Positions 43,765 through 52,451 of a stretch of 64,000 nucleotides of DNA are shown piece after piece. The stretch lies in the NCBI GenBank assembly GCA_013390785.1, contig JACASW010000002.1, forward strand, positions 1-64,000. The letters are read 5' to 3'. Every line of letters starts with the position of its first letter. Within the stretch, counting starts at the first letter, position 1. The notes beneath the pieces were generated by a model that ran no database searches, had not been told where the DNA came from, and saw nothing but the letters and a program-made list of their open reading frames with translations. The position numbers were made by a program, and so were the translations under genes. The DNA comes from Marine Group I thaumarchaeote (lineage in GTDB: Archaea; Thermoproteota; Nitrososphaeria; Nitrososphaerales; Nitrosopumilaceae).

Positions 43765-43829
43765 GGATGCTGATGATGATTGGAAAAGCCGTCTGAGATT
43801 TGATGAGGATTATGAGAAGTGAGGCATCC
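43765..43829 (+). ncRNA. Probable C/D box sRNA
   Basis: In a 120-bp gap there is a terminal stem GGATGC (43765-43770) / GCATCC (43824-43829). Inside it, in order, are a C box ATGATGA (43773-43779), a 13-nt guide, a D' box CTGA (43793-43796), a C' box TTGATGA (43800-43806), a 12-nt guide, and a D-like GTGA (43819-43822). The order, spacing and closing stem fit archaeal C/D methylation guides. The D box deviates by one base (GTGA for CTGA). The targets were not determined. Confidence 0.6.
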
Positions 43830-43881
43830 TCCATTTTATTCCTTGGTAAAAAATAAAATCTTTTGAATTGTAGTTTTTTGT

Positions 43882-44574
43882 ATGAAAGTAGCAGCATTAT
43901 TCTCTGGTGGAAAGGATAGCACATATTCAATTTATAAAGTAAAGCAGATGGGGCATGACGTAAAATGTTTGGTAACTATTTTTCCCAAATCTTCAAACAG
44001 TCATCTACTGCATTTTTCTGCCATAGAATCGACAGAATTACAATCAAAGACTTTGGAAATACCACAAATAATTTCAACCTTAGATTCTGATGAATTGAAA
44101 GAAGAAATGAATGTTCTTGAAATGTTATTGGAAAAAGCAAAACAAGATTTTCAAATTGAAGGATTGGCACATGGTGGTATATCCAGCGAATTTCAGAAAA
44201 AATGTTTTGAAAAAATCTGTGAGAAAATTGATTTGGAGATAATTACTCCGTTATGGAAAATAAATGCAAAAGAATACATGAATGAACTAATTGATTCCAA
44301 GTTTAAATTTATTTTAACTAGCGTATCATCTGGTGGTCTAGATGAGACATGGTTGGGAAAAATTATTTCTGCAGAGGATATATCAGAACTAGGTAAACTA
44401 TCCACCAAATATGGATTCAACCTAAATTTTGAAGGTGGAGAGGCTGAAACCTTTGTTATCGATTGTCCACTTTACTCATATCCGATTAAAATAACAAAGT
44501 CGAAAGTAGTGTGGGATGGTTACATAGGAAGGTTTGAAATAGAGGATGCTCATTTAGATTCCAATGCTAGATAA
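43882..44574 (+). CDS. dph6: Diphthine-ammonia ligase (Dph6-type PP-loop ATPase)
   Basis: A 230-residue PP-loop ATPase. The nucleotide motif is ALFSGGKDSTYSIYKVKQMG at the N-terminus, and the family-specific C-terminal motif is NFEGGEAETFVIDCPLY. It probably completes diphthamide on elongation factor 2 by amidation. Its last 11 bases overlap the start of srp54, so the two genes are translationally coupled, next to aIF5A: a small translation/targeting group. Confidence 0.9.
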   Translation: MKVAALFSGGKDSTYSIYKVKQMGHDVKCLVTIFPKSSNSHLLHFSAIESTELQSKTLEIPQIISTLDSDELKEEMNVLEMLLEKAKQDFQIEGLAHGGISSEFQKKCFEKICEKIDLEIITPLWKINAKEYMNELIDSKFKFILTSVSSGGLDETWLGKIISAEDISELGKLSTKYGFNLNFEGGEAETFVIDCPLYSYPIKITKSKVVWDGYIGRFEIEDAHLDSNAR

Positions 44575-45889
44575 TCTAAAATCTAGTCTGAGAGCTGCTA
44601 TTAAAAAAATAGTAAGTTCTTCAGGTGTTGATGAGGAACTTATCAAAGAATTATCCAAGGATGTTCAACGTTCATTATTACAATCTGATGTTAATGTCAG
44701 ACTAGTGTTAGAAATAACTAAAAATATTGAAGACCGTTCGTTAAATGAGAAACCTCCACCGGGATTATCAAGAAAAGATCATATTGTTAAAATATTATAT
44801 GATGAACTTGCAAAATTATTAGGTAATGACACTGAATTTCATTTTAAATCTGGAAAAATCAACAAAGTTCTCTTGCTAGGAATTCAGGGCAGTGGAAAGA
44901 CTACTGTTGCATCAAAACTTGCTAGATTCTTGTCAAAGCAGGGTTACCGAGTAGGCGTCATAGGAGCTGACACGTTTAGACCTGGAGCCTTGGTTCAATT
45001 GCGGACAATGTGTGAAAAATCTGATGTTGAAGTTTATGGTGATGAAAAAAACAAGGATTCGCCTCAAATTGTTAAAAATGGTTTAAAACATTTTGAAAAA
45101 TCTAATCTTGATATAGTTTTGATTGATACTGCTGGGCGTCATAAGGAGGAAAAAGATTTGTTGGATGAGATGAAGCAAATCAATAAAGTAGCTTCACCAG
45201 ATCTTGCATTGTTGGTAATTGATGGGACAATTGGTCAACAATGCCATGCACAAGCGGAGGCATTTCATAAAACAGTTTCAGTTGGTGGAATAATAATTAC
45301 AAAACTTGACAGCTCAGCTAAAGGAGGTGGTGCATTAGCTGCATCAGCAACTACTGGTGCACAGGTAATGTACATTGGTACGGGTGAGCGTATTGATGAT
45401 TTAGAAACGTTTTCTCCAACTCGCTTTGTAGGTAGATTACTTGGCATGGGTGATATTCAAGCAGTACTTGATTTGGCTAAGAGATTAGAAAACGAAGCAG
45501 ATGACGTTCGTATGAAAAGAATATCAACCGGTAAGATGAATATGGAAGATTTCTATTATCAACTTGAAGAAGTCACAAAAGCTGGTTCATTTCAGGGATT
45601 GATTGATAGTATGCCAGGTTTATCAGGCATGGTCAAAGAAGATCAACTTGATAAAATGGAGGAAAGGATAGACAAATGGAGGTATATTATTCAAAGTATG
45701 AGTGATGCTGAGAAGGCTGATCCTGATCTTCTTAATGCTTCTAGGGTTAAGAGAATTGCACGAGGTTCTGGTTGGCCTGAACATGAAGTCAAAGAGTTGA
45801 TAAAAAATTATAAAAATTCGAAAAACATGATGAAGGCATCTAAAGGTAGACAGATGCAAGGTTTTCTTCGTAAACTTGGTATGGGTTAA
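44564..45889 (+). CDS. srp54: Signal recognition particle GTPase SRP54
   Basis: A 441-residue SRP54. The N domain helices are followed by the GTPase motifs LLLGIQGSGKTTVASKLARF (G1), DTFRPGALVQL, VLIDTAGRHKEEKDL (G3) and IITKLDSSAKGGGAL (G4 region). The methionine-rich M domain with MPGLSGMVKEDQL and LLNASRVKRIARGSG binds signal peptides and 7S RNA. It directs membrane and secreted proteins cotranslationally. Confidence 0.96.
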   Translation: MLDNLKSSLRAAIKKIVSSSGVDEELIKELSKDVQRSLLQSDVNVRLVLEITKNIEDRSLNEKPPPGLSRKDHIVKILYDELAKLLGNDTEFHFKSGKINKVLLLGIQGSGKTTVASKLARFLSKQGYRVGVIGADTFRPGALVQLRTMCEKSDVEVYGDEKNKDSPQIVKNGLKHFEKSNLDIVLIDTAGRHKEEKDLLDEMKQINKVASPDLALLVIDGTIGQQCHAQAEAFHKTVSVGGIIITKLDSSAKGGGALAASATTGAQVMYIGTGERIDDLETFSPTRFVGRLLGMGDIQAVLDLAKRLENEADDVRMKRISTGKMNMEDFYYQLEEVTKAGSFQGLIDSMPGLSGMVKEDQLDKMEERIDKWRYIIQSMSDAEKADPDLLNASRVKRIARGSGWPEHEVKELIKNYKNSKNMMKASKGRQMQGFLRKLGMG

Positions 45890-45926
45890 TAGTTTGTTTA
45901 TTATTTTCAATTAAACTACATTTTTT

Positions 45927-47099
45927 ATGCAAAAGTGTGGCGTGTTAGAGAAGGATAATAAAATCATACTTCAATCCAAATCCATTCTTAGTGAATGTGA
46001 TTTATGTGATAATTGTTTAGGAAGATTTTTCGTTAGTTCTACCAATTTATTATCTGGAAGAAGATTAGGTAATAAAATTAGAAACTCGATAAATTTTAGA
46101 ATTACAACGAAATGTTACATTTGTAAAAATCTGTTCTCCAACATAGATCTTTATGTAAAAATGATGCAGAACGTGTCAACAGAATATGAATTTTCTACTT
46201 TCACAGTTGGTGCAATCTTAAAACAATCTATTATTGAAAGGGATGATAAACTACGATCAAGGTTTCACCTTCGTGGTGTTGATGGGATAAAAACAGATGT
46301 AACAAAAGAGCTCGGAAAAAAATTCATAAGGAAAACAAAGAAACGTATTGATCATCTTTTACCAGATGTTACATTCACAATTAATTTTAAAACTGAACAA
46401 TGTAATGTGAAAACAAAATCAGTCTTTTTGTATGGGAGGTATGTTAAAGATAAGAGAGGATTACCTCAAAAAGAAGAATCATGTAGAGATTGCATGGGCA
46501 AAGGCTGTATTTTTTGTAATAATCATGGAATAGTTTCATTTGGTGGTGTTGAAGGCAAAATATCCAAATTTCTTTATGAAAAATTTAAGACTGAACGAGT
46601 AAAGTTTACTTGGATAGGCGGTGAAGATAAAACGAGCCTTGTTATGGGTAATGGAAGGCCATTTTTTGCAAAACTACTTTCTCCAAAAAAACGAAATGTT
46701 AGATTAGCAAAAAAATCCAACCTAAATGAAATTATGATATATGACTTAAGGAAGATAGATCATATTCCAAATGGCTCAATTCAGTTTAAATCTAAAACAA
46801 AGATAGTAGTTTCTACAAAAAATAATCTTTCATCTAATAAACTAAAAAAGCTAAAACAACTTACAGATGCTCCAATTGAAATAACTGACTCGGATAAACA
46901 ATACAAAAAAAGAATCTACAAATTAAAATACAAAAAACATTCTTTACAATCCTTTGCTGTAGAGATGGAGGCTGATGGAGGAATACCCATAAAACGCCTT
47001 GTTAATGGATTTAGTGTTATTCCCAACATAAGTAGTATTTTAAATACAGATTGCTTTTGCGAAAAATTTGATGTTGATCAGATTTACTTGTCAAAATAA
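45927..47099 (+). CDS. pus10: tRNA pseudouridine synthase Pus10
   Basis: A 390-residue protein that makes pseudouridine 54/55 in archaeal tRNA. Residues ~20-60 hold a zinc-binding CDLCDNCLGRFF and a later CYIC. A THUMP-like middle contains VFLYGRYVKDKRGLPQKEES then CRDCMGKGCIFCNNHG. The catalytic domain has IGGEDKTSLVMGNGRPFFA, with the catalytic aspartate in GGED. The family length is right. It follows srp54 after 37 bases. Confidence 0.93.
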   Translation: MQKCGVLEKDNKIILQSKSILSECDLCDNCLGRFFVSSTNLLSGRRLGNKIRNSINFRITTKCYICKNLFSNIDLYVKMMQNVSTEYEFSTFTVGAILKQSIIERDDKLRSRFHLRGVDGIKTDVTKELGKKFIRKTKKRIDHLLPDVTFTINFKTEQCNVKTKSVFLYGRYVKDKRGLPQKEESCRDCMGKGCIFCNNHGIVSFGGVEGKISKFLYEKFKTERVKFTWIGGEDKTSLVMGNGRPFFAKLLSPKKRNVRLAKKSNLNEIMIYDLRKIDHIPNGSIQFKSKTKIVVSTKNNLSSNKLKKLKQLTDAPIEITDSDKQYKKRIYKLKYKKHSLQSFAVEMEADGGIPIKRLVNGFSVIPNISSILNTDCFCEKFDVDQIYLSK

Positions 47100-47152
47100 T
47101 TAATCATAGGTTAAGATTAACATTTTTCTAGTCAAAATAGTGATTTCAATCA

Positions 47153-47860
47153 TTGAACCCTTTACTAAAAGTCAGAGAAGCATTTCAGAATGGTGTTTTA
47201 CCAAAAAAAGAATATTCGTTGATAGTTAAGCGATTCCCAATTGTGGTTTCAGGTATTACTAGAATAGAGAAAGCTTCTGGTGTTGAATTTCCTATAGCAT
47301 ATGTTGAACCTTCTATAACCATATCTTCATCAGGCACAAATTCATTCGAATATGGCATATTATTTGCAAGAACAATTCCTGTTGTTGCCAAAAATACATT
47401 ACAGGTTGTTATTCAGATATCTGCACCACTAGTGGCATATGGCTTGAAGGGAACGATACATGCAATTTTAGCACATGAATTTTTACATTATTTAGAATTA
47501 ATGCGTAAAATTTCTAATATGGAATTAATCTCTGATGAAATTTCAACAAATCTTTTTGAAAATGTTTATGCAGATAGTGAGAGACTATTTGAGCCACGTG
47601 CAGTATTTACTGATAAGACATTACTTTTACATATAACAAAAAAATTTCCATCTGGATTTAGAGATTATAAACTTGAGGATAAAATATCGAAATATTGGAT
47701 TGAAAAAAATCTACCAATTACAAACATCACATTAGATACAAATGTTACAAAATTACCACCTGATTTAATTTCAAAAATTAGATTAGCGCCAAATCTTATC
47801 TCAAGAATTAAAAGTTTTGAATTAAAAGCATCAAAATTAAGAAAAAAAAGACTTTATTGA
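47153..47860 (+). CDS. Hypothetical protein with an HEXXH zinc-protease-like motif
   Basis: A 235-residue protein starting with TTG. Residues ~95-125 read AYGLKGTIHAILAHEFLHYL, containing HEFLH, the HEXXH pattern of gluzincin or minigluzincin peptidases. A downstream glutamate (MELISDEISTN, about 20-25 residues on) could be the third ligand. The N- and C-terminal parts are unrecognised; the end is strongly basic. No signal peptide is visible. It overlaps the rps27ae 3' end by 7 bases, convergently. Peptidase activity is inference. Confidence 0.75.
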   Translation: MNPLLKVREAFQNGVLPKKEYSLIVKRFPIVVSGITRIEKASGVEFPIAYVEPSITISSSGTNSFEYGILFARTIPVVAKNTLQVVIQISAPLVAYGLKGTIHAILAHEFLHYLELMRKISNMELISDEISTNLFENVYADSERLFEPRAVFTDKTLLLHITKKFPSGFRDYKLEDKISKYWIEKNLPITNITLDTNVTKLPPDLISKIRLAPNLISRIKSFELKASKLRKKRLY

Positions 47861-48027
47861 GAAAATTCTGTCAATCCACATTTACCACAAGTCTTTCGGT
47901 CTTTGTGTTCTGACATGAAAACACCCTTACCACAACGAGAACAAGTTTTGTGTGTTTTAGTTACTTTTTCACCATCTACTTTATAGTATTTGTAAACACT
48001 TGGACTAAGTCCTTTTTTTCCAGCCAT
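47854..48027 (-). CDS. rps27ae: Ribosomal protein S27ae
   Basis: A 57-residue zinc-finger ribosomal protein of the small subunit. It begins MAGKKGLSPSVYKYYKVDGE. The zinc site is CSRCGKGVFM and CGKCG, with the spacing usual for S27ae. It is directly downstream of rps24e, whose stop overlaps its start by a base, the standard archaeal gene pair. Confidence 0.95.
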   Translation of the reverse strand: MAGKKGLSPSVYKYYKVDGEKVTKTHKTCSRCGKGVFMSEHKDRKTCGKCGLTEFSQ

Positions 48028-48485
48028 TAGTTATTTTCACTTTTATTTTTTGTATCTGGTTTATCAGTAGATGCATCTGCCTTTGCTGGTTCTGCATCTG
48101 CCTTTGCTGGTTCTGCATCTGCCTTTGCTGGTTCTGCATCTGCCTTTGCTGGTTCTGCATCTGCCTTTGCTGGTTCTGCATCTTTTTTCTCTTCACTAGG
48201 ATTTTTAGCCTTATCCAAACGAGAAAAAATAATTGGATTTACATGTTCTCTTGCAAGTTTTTCATCATCATAAACATAAAATGTACCAGTAATTTTTGGT
48301 TGACCAGTATGATTTTGTAATTTAATTGGAATCACAATCTTTCCATCCAATTTGAGTTCTTTAGTAAGCATTTCTACAGCCTCTAATTTTTTTAGTTTTC
48401 CACCTAATCTATTAAAATCACAAACAATCTCTCGCCTAGATAAAAATGAGTTATTTTCGTCACTTAGTGTTTCAATCATTGACAT
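48027..48485 (-). CDS. rps24e: Ribosomal protein S24e with an Ala/Glu/Pro/Lys repeat tail
   Basis: Residues 1-~100 are a normal S24e (SFLSRREIVCDFNRLGGKLK, then TGTFYVYDDEKLAREHVNPI). A C-terminal extension of about 50 residues follows: five AEPAKAD heptapeptides and a TDKPDTKNKSENN end. Archaeal S24e normally stops near residue 100, so the tail is extra. The tail is low complexity and probably disordered. The gene starts the rps24e-rps27ae pair. Confidence 0.93.
   Translation of the reverse strand: MSMIETLSDENNSFLSRREIVCDFNRLGGKLKKLEAVEMLTKELKLDGKIVIPIKLQNHTGQPKITGTFYVYDDEKLAREHVNPIIFSRLDKAKNPSEEKKDAEPAKADAEPAKADAEPAKADAEPAKADAEPAKADASTDKPDTKNKSENN
48073..48177 (-). repeat. 21-bp perfect tandem repeats in rps24e
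   Basis: Five identical 21-base units, with six further bases of a sixth, encode the AEPAKAD heptapeptide of the S24e tail. Perfect identity including wobble positions implies recent expansion. Confidence 0.95.
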
Positions 48486-48563
48486 GTTTCAAATCCCCTG
48501 AATATTTCATATAAACCTTCAACATAATACCAACAAATTTATGAAATCATAACAAAAAAAAGC

Positions 48564-49124
48564 ATGGACAGATTCATGTTGCACTTGAAAAATTCTGATT
48601 ATACACCAAAAGATGCAAAAACTATCCGTTCGGATGCACGCGATCTAACTTATGGTATGAGTGTAGTCATTCGCGATTGTAGGATATCAAGCAAATTCAT
48701 TGAGTTAGATGTTTCTGTGCATAAGGATAATCTTGAATTATTGTTGGAAAAACTAGTTTCAATTGGGCAGATTGATGATTCTAGGCATATTATTGAAGAA
48801 GAAATAGAAAAAAATCAATTGATTAAAGATGGAATTTTTTATTTTAATAATGAAAGATTTTGGGAATGCCATGAAGCTTTCGAGGGCGCATGGAAACAAT
48901 GTACAGGTAATGAAAAAGAGCTAATTCAGGGATTAATACTGGTTGCTGCAGCACTTGTACATTATCAGAAAGATGAAGATACAATATGTCTTTCAGTGCT
49001 TGGCCGTGCACTTGAAAAATTACATGATAAATCAGGCGAGTATTATCAAATTAATGTTGATAGAGTTAAACAAAAAACAATTGAAATGTTAGATAAAAAA
49101 GAAATATTTATTTTTACGTTTTAA
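48564..49124 (+). CDS. DUF309 protein with an extra N-terminal domain
   Basis: A 186-residue protein. The C-terminal ~100 residues carry the DUF309 hallmark FYFNNERFWECHEAFEGAWK and the following ELIQGLILVAAALVHYQK, a helical bundle thought to bind a ligand or metal. Residues 1-~75 form an unrelated beta-rich module (DLTYGMSVVIRDCRISSKFI) not usual for the family. The cellular role is unknown. The stop overlaps the apgM 3' end by 11 bases. Confidence 0.85.
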   Translation: MDRFMLHLKNSDYTPKDAKTIRSDARDLTYGMSVVIRDCRISSKFIELDVSVHKDNLELLLEKLVSIGQIDDSRHIIEEEIEKNQLIKDGIFYFNNERFWECHEAFEGAWKQCTGNEKELIQGLILVAAALVHYQKDEDTICLSVLGRALEKLHDKSGEYYQINVDRVKQKTIEMLDKKEIFIFTF

Positions 49125-50358
49125 ACAAATCTATTCCAGTTTTTACTACTTGCACGCCATCAATTAATCCAATCGCGCCTTTTTTTGCTTCTGTCTCAGT
49201 AAAACGCAGTGTATCATCATTTGTTATCATATTTCCAGAAATTAGTAATGGAACCGGATCATCACTATGCCCCTTATGGATACTTGGTGTAGAATGATCT
49301 GCTGATATCATTATAGCAATCTTTGATGCATCTACATGATCTAGCAAAGTACCAAAAAACCGTTCATCAATCTCCTCAATATTTTTCATTTTACCAATTG
49401 CATCACCATCATGTCCAAATTCATCTGGTCCCTTCAAGTGTACATATATTGCATTTTCAGTCTCCATTGCTTGCGCTGCAACCCTGGCCTTTTCTTCATA
49501 ATCAGTTAGACCACCAGCATTAAACGCCTTCATTTTAAGAATATTGGAAATACCAATCTCTACTGGCATATCAACTATGCATGAAAAGTTCATAGAGTGT
49601 AAATCGTTGATTGGTTTCACATTTGGATATTTGTTACCTGCATCCCTTAACAATATACTATTCAGTAATTTTTTATTTTTTTGCGATCTTTGTTTATTTA
49701 CATCACTTTTTTTCATTATTTCTAATGATTGTTTGGTAAACTCATTTACCAAATTTGCTGCATTAGCAGCGTTTTCTGTTTGCTCTAACGGAATGCATTT
49801 TTCAATTTTCATAAAATCACTTACTGCCTTTGCAATCCCCATTCCATCTACACGTGCATAAGCTGGATCAGTGTTACTAATTTCTGAGGAAAGTGGTTTA
49901 CTATCTCTCAGTCTTATAGTCACTCTATGTCCAACTGTAGGCGCCACAGCTACAGTTGTATTAGGATTTGAAAATTCAATTTCTTTTTCAATTTCTTTTG
50001 AAATTTTTTCTACATCTTCTCTCTCAATTCTTCTACCTGCACGCCGATCAATAATTTTTCCTTCATCATCTAATGTGGCAAAATTACCGCGTAATGCTAA
50101 ATCACCATCCTTGAAATCAATTCCAATCCCAATTGCCTCGATTACACCCCTTCCTGCGTAGTCAGAATGTTGAAATTTGTACCCTAGCATGTTAAAGACA
50201 GCTATATCTGATTCTGGTGCTATACCCTTTCCAACTGATATAACCTGACCCATAATACCATTTTTTGCTAACATATCCATGTTTTTTGTTGTTGCAGCCT
50301 CAAGTGGTGTCTTTCCTGCCAAGTCTGGATGTGGCAGATCACCTACACCGTCTAACAA
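49114..50358 (-). CDS. apgM: 2,3-bisphosphoglycerate-independent phosphoglycerate mutase, archaeal type
   Basis: It interconverts 3- and 2-phosphoglycerate. At least 414 residues carry the alkaline-phosphatase-like metal sites: LDGVGDLPHPDL at the N-terminus, AVFNMLGY with ESDIAV, HLKGPDEFGHDGD, and MISADHSTPSIHKGHSDDP. The only in-frame start is TTG at 50358, which omits the beta strand KIIYV that is encoded just upstream in the same frame. No ATG, GTG or TTG precedes it before a stop. One extra A in the A7 run at 50394-50400 would link to an ATG at 50417 and restore a normal N-terminus. Confidence 0.9.
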   Translation of the reverse strand: MLDGVGDLPHPDLAGKTPLEAATTKNMDMLAKNGIMGQVISVGKGIAPESDIAVFNMLGYKFQHSDYAGRGVIEAIGIGIDFKDGDLALRGNFATLDDEGKIIDRRAGRRIEREDVEKISKEIEKEIEFSNPNTTVAVAPTVGHRVTIRLRDSKPLSSEISNTDPAYARVDGMGIAKAVSDFMKIEKCIPLEQTENAANAANLVNEFTKQSLEIMKKSDVNKQRSQKNKKLLNSILLRDAGNKYPNVKPINDLHSMNFSCIVDMPVEIGISNILKMKAFNAGGLTDYEEKARVAAQAMETENAIYVHLKGPDEFGHDGDAIGKMKNIEEIDERFFGTLLDHVDASKIAIMISADHSTPSIHKGHSDDPVPLLISGNMITNDDTLRFTETEAKKGAIGLIDGVQVVKTGIDLFKT

Positions 50359-50517
50359 AACATAGATTATCTTGACATCACTGTTATCAGCGATTTTTTT
50401 CCATCTCCTATTTTCATGAAATAGTTGGGATGGTTAAAAGTTTGTAATCAAAATAGCGATCTTAGAAATAATTGTTCTGTTTAGAATATTTTGGAAAGAT
50501 TTTAACCCTCAAAAATC

Positions 50518-51546
50518 ATGTTATTTCTTATGGGGGATATGAGAAAAGATTACGTTCTTGAGCGTGAAGTTATAGTTCATCCTTCTACAAAAAAAAAGAC
50601 TGATGCTAAAAAATGCCCTTATTGTCCTGGAAACGAATCTATGACTAACCCATCATTATTATCACTTGTTGCAAAAGATGGTATGTTACAGAGGTTACAA
50701 GATAGCGAGGATTTTTTTGTGGATAATTGGTCTGTTCGTGTATTTGAAAGTAAGGAACCAGTTGTTTCAGTTGAAACTAAAAATACATACACTGACAGAC
50801 CACTATATAGTGAACCTGCGTACGGATATCACTACATTGTAGTTGCGTCTCCTAAACATAAAGAGAGTCTCGCCACTATAGATATGGAACAATGGTCAAA
50901 TGTTTTGGTTGTGGTTCAAGATAGACTTAGATGGTTATACACACAAAAAGGAGTTACATACGTATCTATTTTTGTAAATCATGGGAAGGAATCTGGAAGT
51001 AATGTGGAACACGCACACATCCATATGGTAAGTTTTTCAACTTTACCACCAAGAATTGATGAAGAAGCTGAAGCCTCACATCAAATACTTAATGAGAAAG
51101 GTGTATGTCCAATGTGTCAGGTAGTAAATACTGAAACTAGTGGACCAAGACAAATCTTGCAAACTGAAGGATTTATCGCATTTTGTCCTTGGGCACCCTC
51201 TTATCCTTTTGAATTTTGGATATCTCCTAAAAAGCATTCCACAAGTTTCTCAAAAATAACTCAAAAAGAAATCAACGACGTGTCATTAATTTTAAGGGCA
51301 ACACTTGGGGGTTTGACGAAAGAAATTAAGGATGTATCATTTAATTTAGCGTTTCATCTATCACCTGAAAAGAAAAACAGTAGACAAATTCATTGGCATA
51401 TTGAGGTATATCCAATAACAGGTAATTGGTCTGGTCTTGAACGAGGATATGGTGTATTTCTGAATACAATCTCACCCGAGAAGGCAGCTGAAGCATTAGG
51501 TGCAGCATGTAGAAAAGAGCTGGCAAATCTTGTCGGAATAGATTAA
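50518..51546 (+). CDS. Galactose-1-phosphate uridylyltransferase-like protein (HIT superfamily)
   Basis: A 342-residue protein related to GalT. The zinc site near the start is CPYCPGNE, a second CPMCQ lies in mid-protein, and the HIT-type active-site region is NVEHAHIHMVSF. A later RQIHWHIEVYPITG resembles the GalT C-terminal half. It may transfer UMP or another nucleotide to a sugar phosphate. A sugar nucleotidyltransferase gene lies about 1 kb away. Starts at 50518, 50530 and 50539 are all possible. Confidence 0.82.
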   Translation: MLFLMGDMRKDYVLEREVIVHPSTKKKTDAKKCPYCPGNESMTNPSLLSLVAKDGMLQRLQDSEDFFVDNWSVRVFESKEPVVSVETKNTYTDRPLYSEPAYGYHYIVVASPKHKESLATIDMEQWSNVLVVVQDRLRWLYTQKGVTYVSIFVNHGKESGSNVEHAHIHMVSFSTLPPRIDEEAEASHQILNEKGVCPMCQVVNTETSGPRQILQTEGFIAFCPWAPSYPFEFWISPKKHSTSFSKITQKEINDVSLILRATLGGLTKEIKDVSFNLAFHLSPEKKNSRQIHWHIEVYPITGNWSGLERGYGVFLNTISPEKAAEALGAACRKELANLVGID

Positions 51547-51585
51547 TAAAAACAGTTTATTTATCCATGATAAAATTTCATTGAT

Positions 51586-52011
51586 ATGGCATTACAGTAT
51601 GGCGCATACATTGCAATGGCAGGTATTGGTCTGTATGCTATATTTGTGGGAGAAGTAATTTCAATTTTTCATTTTATGGGTGAGCAAACCTTCGCGACTT
51701 TCGAACCTGCATCAAAAATGTTGCAATTTATCTCAATAGGAGTTGCACCTGCGGTGATCATGTCTGGCACATCTTATATGATTGCTAGGAAATTTGGTTC
51801 AAAACAAATTGGTTGGCTGGTAATTGCTGGAGGTATTATACTGTTAGCTGGTATGTCTTATGCGTATACAATGTTGGATAGCCTAGACAAAGATTATCAG
51901 GTATTTACTGTTATTATAACTCCACCACTGTTCATTGTTGTTTCTATACCGGTTATGGTAGTCGGGGCACTTTTGTTTAGAATTAAAAAAAGACCAAAAA
52001 GATATTTTTAG
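51586..52011 (+). CDS. Small membrane protein, 141 aa
   Basis: About four transmembrane helices: residues ~5-30 (AYIAMAGIGLYAIFVGEVIS), ~50-70 (MLQFISIGVAPAVIM), ~80-100 (GWLVIAGGIILLAGMSYAY) and ~112-135 (VIITPPLFIVVSIPVMVVGA), with a basic end KKRPKRYF. The topology is typical of small archaeal membrane proteins. There are no functional motifs, and the family is unknown. Confidence 0.8.
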   Translation: MALQYGAYIAMAGIGLYAIFVGEVISIFHFMGEQTFATFEPASKMLQFISIGVAPAVIMSGTSYMIARKFGSKQIGWLVIAGGIILLAGMSYAYTMLDSLDKDYQVFTVIITPPLFIVVSIPVMVVGALLFRIKKRPKRYF

Positions 52012-52445
52012 TTATGATCATATCGCATGCCGTTTGATTCACGCTTAAATCCAATTCTCTCATAAAATTGTTTTACGTCATCATTGCAATCTAAAATTGT
52101 TTTGTAGCAATTTTTTTCTTTTGCACGTTCTAACAAAGATGTAACAAGTTTAATTCCTATCCCCCTTCCCTCATAATCTTTTCTTACTACAACGTCTTCT
52201 ATATGTCCCACAAGTCCACCATCATGAATGAATTTCTGCTCAATCAACAATGTAGTCGAACCAACAATTTTGTTATCATATACTGCAATATGGATTATAT
52301 GATTTGAATTTTGTTGTATTTTTTTTAAAATTTCCTTAGCTTTATTTTTATCAATATCACTTGCCTTTCTTAAAAAATCTAATGTTTCTAGGAATCCCTT
52401 CTCAAGATCACCATCCTCAATTTCACGGATTTCAATTTCTGACAT
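52008..52445 (-). CDS. GNAT-family N-acetyltransferase
   Basis: A 145-residue GNAT protein. The acetyl-CoA binding loop is VVRKDYEGRGIGIKLVTSLL near residue 85, preceded by VGSTTLLIEQKFIHDGGLVG and followed by CNDDVKQFYERIGFKRE. The pattern resembles glucosamine-6-phosphate N-acetyltransferase, which fits the sugar nucleotidyltransferase 6 bases upstream. The substrate is uncertain. Confidence 0.88.
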   Translation of the reverse strand: MSEIEIREIEDGDLEKGFLETLDFLRKASDIDKNKAKEILKKIQQNSNHIIHIAVYDNKIVGSTTLLIEQKFIHDGGLVGHIEDVVVRKDYEGRGIGIKLVTSLLERAKEKNCYKTILDCNDDVKQFYERIGFKRESNGMRYDHN

Positions 52446-52451
52446 ATTAAA

